A stretch of 64,000 nucleotides of DNA from Halobacillus sp. Nhm2S1. Lineage in GTDB: Bacteria > Bacillota > Bacilli > Bacillales > Halobacillaceae. How positions within the stretch are numbered: the first letter of the stretch is position 1; every line of letters starts with the position of its first letter. A program made the translations under genes and the position numbers. The notes below the pieces were generated by a model that was not told the origin of the DNA, did not search any database, and worked only from the letters and a program-made list of their open reading frames with translations. This document shows, piece by piece, positions 61,296-64,000 of this stretch. The DNA is taken from NCBI RefSeq assembly GCF_019599545.1, contig NZ_JAIEZV010000001.1, positions 620,001 to 684,000 of the forward strand. The letters are read 5' to 3'.

Positions 61296-61313
61296 AAGGT
61301 CATCAGATGACTT
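61296..61313. promoter_or_regulatory. LutR operator upstream of lutA
   Basis: AGGTCATCAGATGACTT is a near-perfect palindrome centred on A. Identical in 16 of 17 bases to the site upstream of lctP. Confidence 0.8.
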
Positions 61314-61349
61314 GTTTTTTGAGAAAGGATACTGACAACAGAATCCTTT

Positions 61350-62054
61350 TCATGATAAATATTCAGCTAAATGTTCTTCCACACTTTGCAAGTGGCGGAC
61401 CATCGCCTCTTGGGCCAATGCTTCATCCTGAGCTTTGACGGCGTCGAAAATTTGCTTATGCTGCTCAAGCAACCGGCTTGTTCCTTCAGGCGTATGCAAA
61501 AGTTTGCGGGTTTCCCTCATGGCCTGCATCATAATTTCCGATACACTGTTCATCAGATTGATCAAAATCTGATTCTGCGTCGCCTGGACAAGTGCGATAT
61601 GGAATTCAAGGTCCGCTTTTTCACCCAGCTCCCCGTTTCCTTTCGCTTTTTCCATATCTAACAAGGCCTGCGCCATCGCGCGCAGGTCATCCTCCTGCCT
61701 CGTCCTAGCAGCTGTCCCGGCCGCCCCTACTTCTAAAATATGTCTCACTTCCATCAAATCTTTCATATCTTCCTTTTTCATTAAAAAGGCAACAGAGACG
61801 GGTAAAGAAAAGCGCGAAGGATCGAAAGCCTTCACATATGTCCCTTCCCCCTGACGCATTTCGAGAATGCCCATGGCTCTCAGGGCACTTAGTGCTTCAC
61901 GGATCGCCGACCTTCCGACACTGAAACTGCCGGCCAGGCTTTCGACACTGTCCAGTTTATCTCCCGGCTTCAATTCCCCTTTTTTCAATGAATCCAAAAG
62001 AGAATCGGCTACTTGTTCGTATATTTTCTTCGTCCGAATCGGTTTATAATTCAT
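61350..62054 (-). CDS. lutR: FadR-subfamily GntR regulator of lactate genes
   Basis: A 234-residue repressor. N-terminal winged helix (VADSLLDSLKKGELKPGDKLDSVESLAGSF ... GRSAIREALSALRAMGILEMRQGEGTYV) and a C-terminal FCD ligand domain with the metal-binding pattern (Asp/His in ADLEFHIALVQATQNQILINLM, EHKQIFDAVKAQDEALAQEAMVRHL). Located between lctP and lutA, both preceded by the same palindrome. LutR of B. subtilis is released by L-lactate. Confidence 0.93.
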   Translation of the reverse strand: MNYKPIRTKKIYEQVADSLLDSLKKGELKPGDKLDSVESLAGSFSVGRSAIREALSALRAMGILEMRQGEGTYVKAFDPSRFSLPVSVAFLMKKEDMKDLMEVRHILEVGAAGTAARTRQEDDLRAMAQALLDMEKAKGNGELGEKADLEFHIALVQATQNQILINLMNSVSEIMMQAMRETRKLLHTPEGTSRLLEQHKQIFDAVKAQDEALAQEAMVRHLQSVEEHLAEYLS

Positions 62055-62133
62055 GCGGTTTCCTCCAAAGTTTCGCTTGTTTCTTCCTTTTATTCTAATC
62101 GAAAAACAAACCCTTTAAAAGAGAAAGCGATTT

Positions 62134-63717
62134 CTACGTGAAGAAGAGATACACGAGAGCGGCGGTACCGACAAGCAGTCCATACAATAAGGCAGGGCCA
62201 ATCGTTTTCCTTATAATATCCCCTTCTTTTCCTGCGAGACCTACGACCGCTCCTGCCGCTACGACGTTATGGACACAAATCATATTGCCTGCAGCTGAAC
62301 CGAGGACCTGCAAAGACAGGACCGTATCTTTGGCCAGGGCTGTTTCTTCGGCAATGCTGTACTGAACAGGTGAAAACGTGAGAGTCGATACTGTTGCGCT
62401 TCCGGTAATGAACGCTCCGAGCTGTCCTAAAAAAGGCGCAACCATGACCCACATGGAACCGAAGCCTCCAGCGAGAGTCTGGGCAATATACTGAGGCATG
62501 CTCACAAGGTCTTGGGCGTTCATTCCTGAATTCGTAAACACCTGGACAAGAGCGAGTGTCGCAACTAAAGCTAAAGCCGCATCCTTCATGGAAAGAACAG
62601 ATTCTTTCGCTGCCTTCGTGAATCGGTCAAACGATTTCCTTTGTACAACGACTGCCATCATAGCAGCAAAGACTAATACAGATCCTGGAGAATAAAGCAC
62701 TTGCCAGGATGAGGTAATGCCTTCCACACCTAAAATATCCGCCCAGGTAAGATCCACCCAGGTCAACGTGAAGGTTTTGACCGCAGGAACGATCCTTGTC
62801 ACAAGCAGGAGGAGGACAATGATTACATAAGGTGCCCATGCCGCCCACAAGCTCATAGATACTGGCTGTTCGGCTCCTTTTTCCTCTTGAAGCGCCTCCT
62901 GCCAAGGTTCATCAGGAAGTAGAAAACCTTTTCTCGCCGTCAGAGTGGCCACAAGCAGTCCGGTCAAAGAAGCTAAAATCGCTACGAACTCATGACCGAA
63001 CAGACGGGCATAAAGATAAGCGGATAACGTATAAGTGAAACCGACCAAAAGTGTCCATGGAATCATTGACTTTATGTCTGACAGCTGCCGCTTCTTCCCA
63101 AAAAAGACGGTTAATATGACCACTAGAATAAATGGAATGAAACTTCCGGCAAATAAATCAAAGAAAGCGATGTGTACTCCGATTTCTTTGTAAAAAGAAA
63201 GGTCTGCACCAGGAATATTACTCAACCCGACCTGGATCGGGGTTCCGACAGCTCCATACGAAACGGCTGAACTATCCGCGATCAGCGCTATGGCCGCGGC
63301 AGCCAATGGTGAAAATCCTAAAGCCACCATCAACGGCCCTGTCACAGCCGCCGGTGTCCCAAACCCTGCAGCTCCTTCAATCAAAGCACCGAACAAGAAG
63401 GCCACGATGACAATCTGCACCCTCATGTCTTTGGAAATGCTCCGGAACCCTTGATTGATCCGGTCCACCGCTCCAGTGTTTCTCAACGTGTTCAAAAGAA
63501 CAATCGCACCAAATAAAATAAACAGGATCGTCAACGTCTTATGCGCCCCCTCCAATATAGAGGCAGCAATCACCCTTTCCCCCACACCCCAGATGAAGTA
63601 AGCAAGACCGATCACAATGAGCGCGCTATACAACATCCCTTTTTTTGCCGGCATCCTTAAAAGGACCAAAAAGATAAAAGGAGCGAGTATCGCGCTTAAA
63701 GCCACGAACAAAATCAT
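62134..63717 (-). CDS. lctP: L-lactate permease
   Basis: A 527-residue LctP/LldP family transporter with about 12-14 helices: [52 protein letters not shown] and [19 protein letters not shown] sequence near the end ([14 protein letters not shown]). It imports L-lactate for LutABC. Start ATG 63717 lies 6 nt after GGGGGAGG. The promoter region carries the LutR-type palindrome and a cre site, so expression should need lactate and the absence of preferred sugars. Confidence 0.93.
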   Translation of the reverse strand: MILFVALSAILAPFIFLVLLRMPAKKGMLYSALIVIGLAYFIWGVGERVIAASILEGAHKTLTILFILFGAIVLLNTLRNTGAVDRINQGFRSISKDMRVQIVIVAFLFGALIEGAAGFGTPAAVTGPLMVALGFSPLAAAAIALIADSSAVSYGAVGTPIQVGLSNIPGADLSFYKEIGVHIAFFDLFAGSFIPFILVVILTVFFGKKRQLSDIKSMIPWTLLVGFTYTLSAYLYARLFGHEFVAILASLTGLLVATLTARKGFLLPDEPWQEALQEEKGAEQPVSMSLWAAWAPYVIIVLLLLVTRIVPAVKTFTLTWVDLTWADILGVEGITSSWQVLYSPGSVLVFAAMMAVVVQRKSFDRFTKAAKESVLSMKDAALALVATLALVQVFTNSGMNAQDLVSMPQYIAQTLAGGFGSMWVMVAPFLGQLGAFITGSATVSTLTFSPVQYSIAEETALAKDTVLSLQVLGSAAGNMICVHNVVAAGAVVGLAGKEGDIIRKTIGPALLYGLLVGTAALVYLFFT

Positions 63718-63742
63718 GTTCATCCTCCCCCATCACACGAAT

Positions 63743-63756
63743 TGACAACGCTTTCA
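63743..63756. promoter_or_regulatory. cre (CcpA) site upstream of lctP
   Basis: TGAAAGCGTTGTCA on the minus strand fits TGWAANCGNTNWCA fully. It lies between operator and start codon, where CcpA would block transcription. Confidence 0.75.
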
Positions 63757-63773
63757 ACATAAGTATAAAAGTA

Positions 63774-63790
63774 AGGTCATCAGATGACCT
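63774..63790. promoter_or_regulatory. LutR operator upstream of lctP
   Basis: AGGTCATCAGATGACCT, a perfect 8-1-8 palindrome, about 60 bp before the lctP start; same motif as before lutA. Confidence 0.82.
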
Positions 63791-63851
63791 GCTTTAATTA
63801 TATTTTATACGTAAGGTGGAGGTTTTGCAATCGCTTTTATGACAATCATGG

Positions 63852-63885
63852 AAAAAGACCAGTAGCTTTTGAAGCCCTGGTCTTG
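63852..63885 (-). terminator. terminator of truncated right-edge gene
   Basis: AAGACCAG pairs with CTGGTCTT around a 15-nt loop, followed by TTTTTCC on the minus strand, about 20 bp after the stop of the right-edge gene. Confidence 0.7.
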
Positions 63886-63904
63886 TCCACTCCTTGAGGA
63901 AGGA

Positions 63905-64000
63905 TTACTCCATCTGGTTTCCCTCTGCCGGAATCGGATTTTCATTTAACATCCGCGCAAAATGAAGCGTATTGTAGGCGAGCATTTCAACATGCTTTTT
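63905..64000 (-). CDS. C-terminal end of a gene running off the right edge
   Basis: Thirty-one codons and a TAA stop. The frame reads KHVEMLAYNTLHFARMLNEN then PIPAEGNQME. It is supported by the adjacent terminator and by open, Bacillaceae-like codon use. Too short for family assignment. Confidence 0.55.
   Translation of the reverse strand, partial: KKHVEMLAYNTLHFARMLNENPIPAEGNQME

Noticed and set aside
1-64000. tRNA or rRNA genes
   Set aside because: No cloverleaf with the conserved TTCGA-type T-loop, and no rRNA sequence, was found on either strand by reading.

Overview
The window reads as chromosomal DNA of a Gram-positive spore-forming Bacillaceae bacterium, most likely a moderately halophilic or marine one such as Halobacillus or a relative. 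This is inference from the gene families: a BCCT osmolyte carrier, a Na+(K+)/H+ antiporter, a Spo0M-like protein, LutABC with LutR, a GlnR box, cre sites, Bacillus-type Shine-Dalgarno sites with many GTG/TTG starts, and dispersed Bacillaceae intergenic repeats. No tRNA, rRNA, CRISPR array or prophage was seen.

Layout. 1-10 kb: the 3' part of a multidrug MFS pump, a short flavoprotein, a BCCT transporter, a SET-domain protein, two near-identical small transcription units each encoding a 17-residue peptide, CorA, a GNAT acetyltransferase, a DUF1835/DUF3658 protein, split CopC and CopD, and a peptidase S51 protein. 10-20 kb: Mn-dependent pyrophosphatase, glnA behind a GlnR/TnrA box, a dihydroorotate-dehydrogenase-like domain fused to a duplicated membrane domain, an RsgA GTPase with a candidate leader peptide, and a two-gene ABC exporter. 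20-31 kb: small membrane and lipoproteins, a nitroreductase, a sirtuin, a CPA1 antiporter, a PBP4-type carboxypeptidase, a poly-gamma-glutamate hydrolase, a VanW protein, and a purine permease behind a guanine-type riboswitch.

32-38 kb (all on the minus strand) is the most distinctive region. It is a thiazole/oxazole-modified peptide (TOMM/LAP) cluster with a heterocycloanthracin/sonorensin-like precursor carrying 18 Cys, mostly at every third residue. It is followed by a ThiF-like maturation protein, a fused leader-binding/YcaO cyclodehydratase ending in a Pro-rich tail, and a SagB-type dehydrogenase. No dedicated exporter or immunity gene is obvious. 38-49 kb: membrane proteins of unknown function, a Fur-box-controlled siderophore ABC ATPase, a DUF3231 pair, a penicillin acylase homologue with an internal cre, an aldo-keto reductase, DUF456 and RDD proteins.

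49-64 kb: a 584-bp IS1595-like element with a perfect 8-bp target duplication, a transposase remnant and an intact passenger ORF; a Mn2+ (yybP-ykoY) riboswitch driving a Spo0M-like gene plus terC; a formate dehydrogenase operon (fdhD-fdhF-DUF1641); an ArsR-DUF2087 repressor with its MFS pump and shared operators; and a complete L-lactate module (lctP-lutR-lutABC) with two copies of one palindromic operator and a cre site.

Three families of non-coding repeats are scattered through the window: a 21-bp tandem array at two loci, a long inverted-arm repeat at three loci, and the duplicated small-peptide unit.
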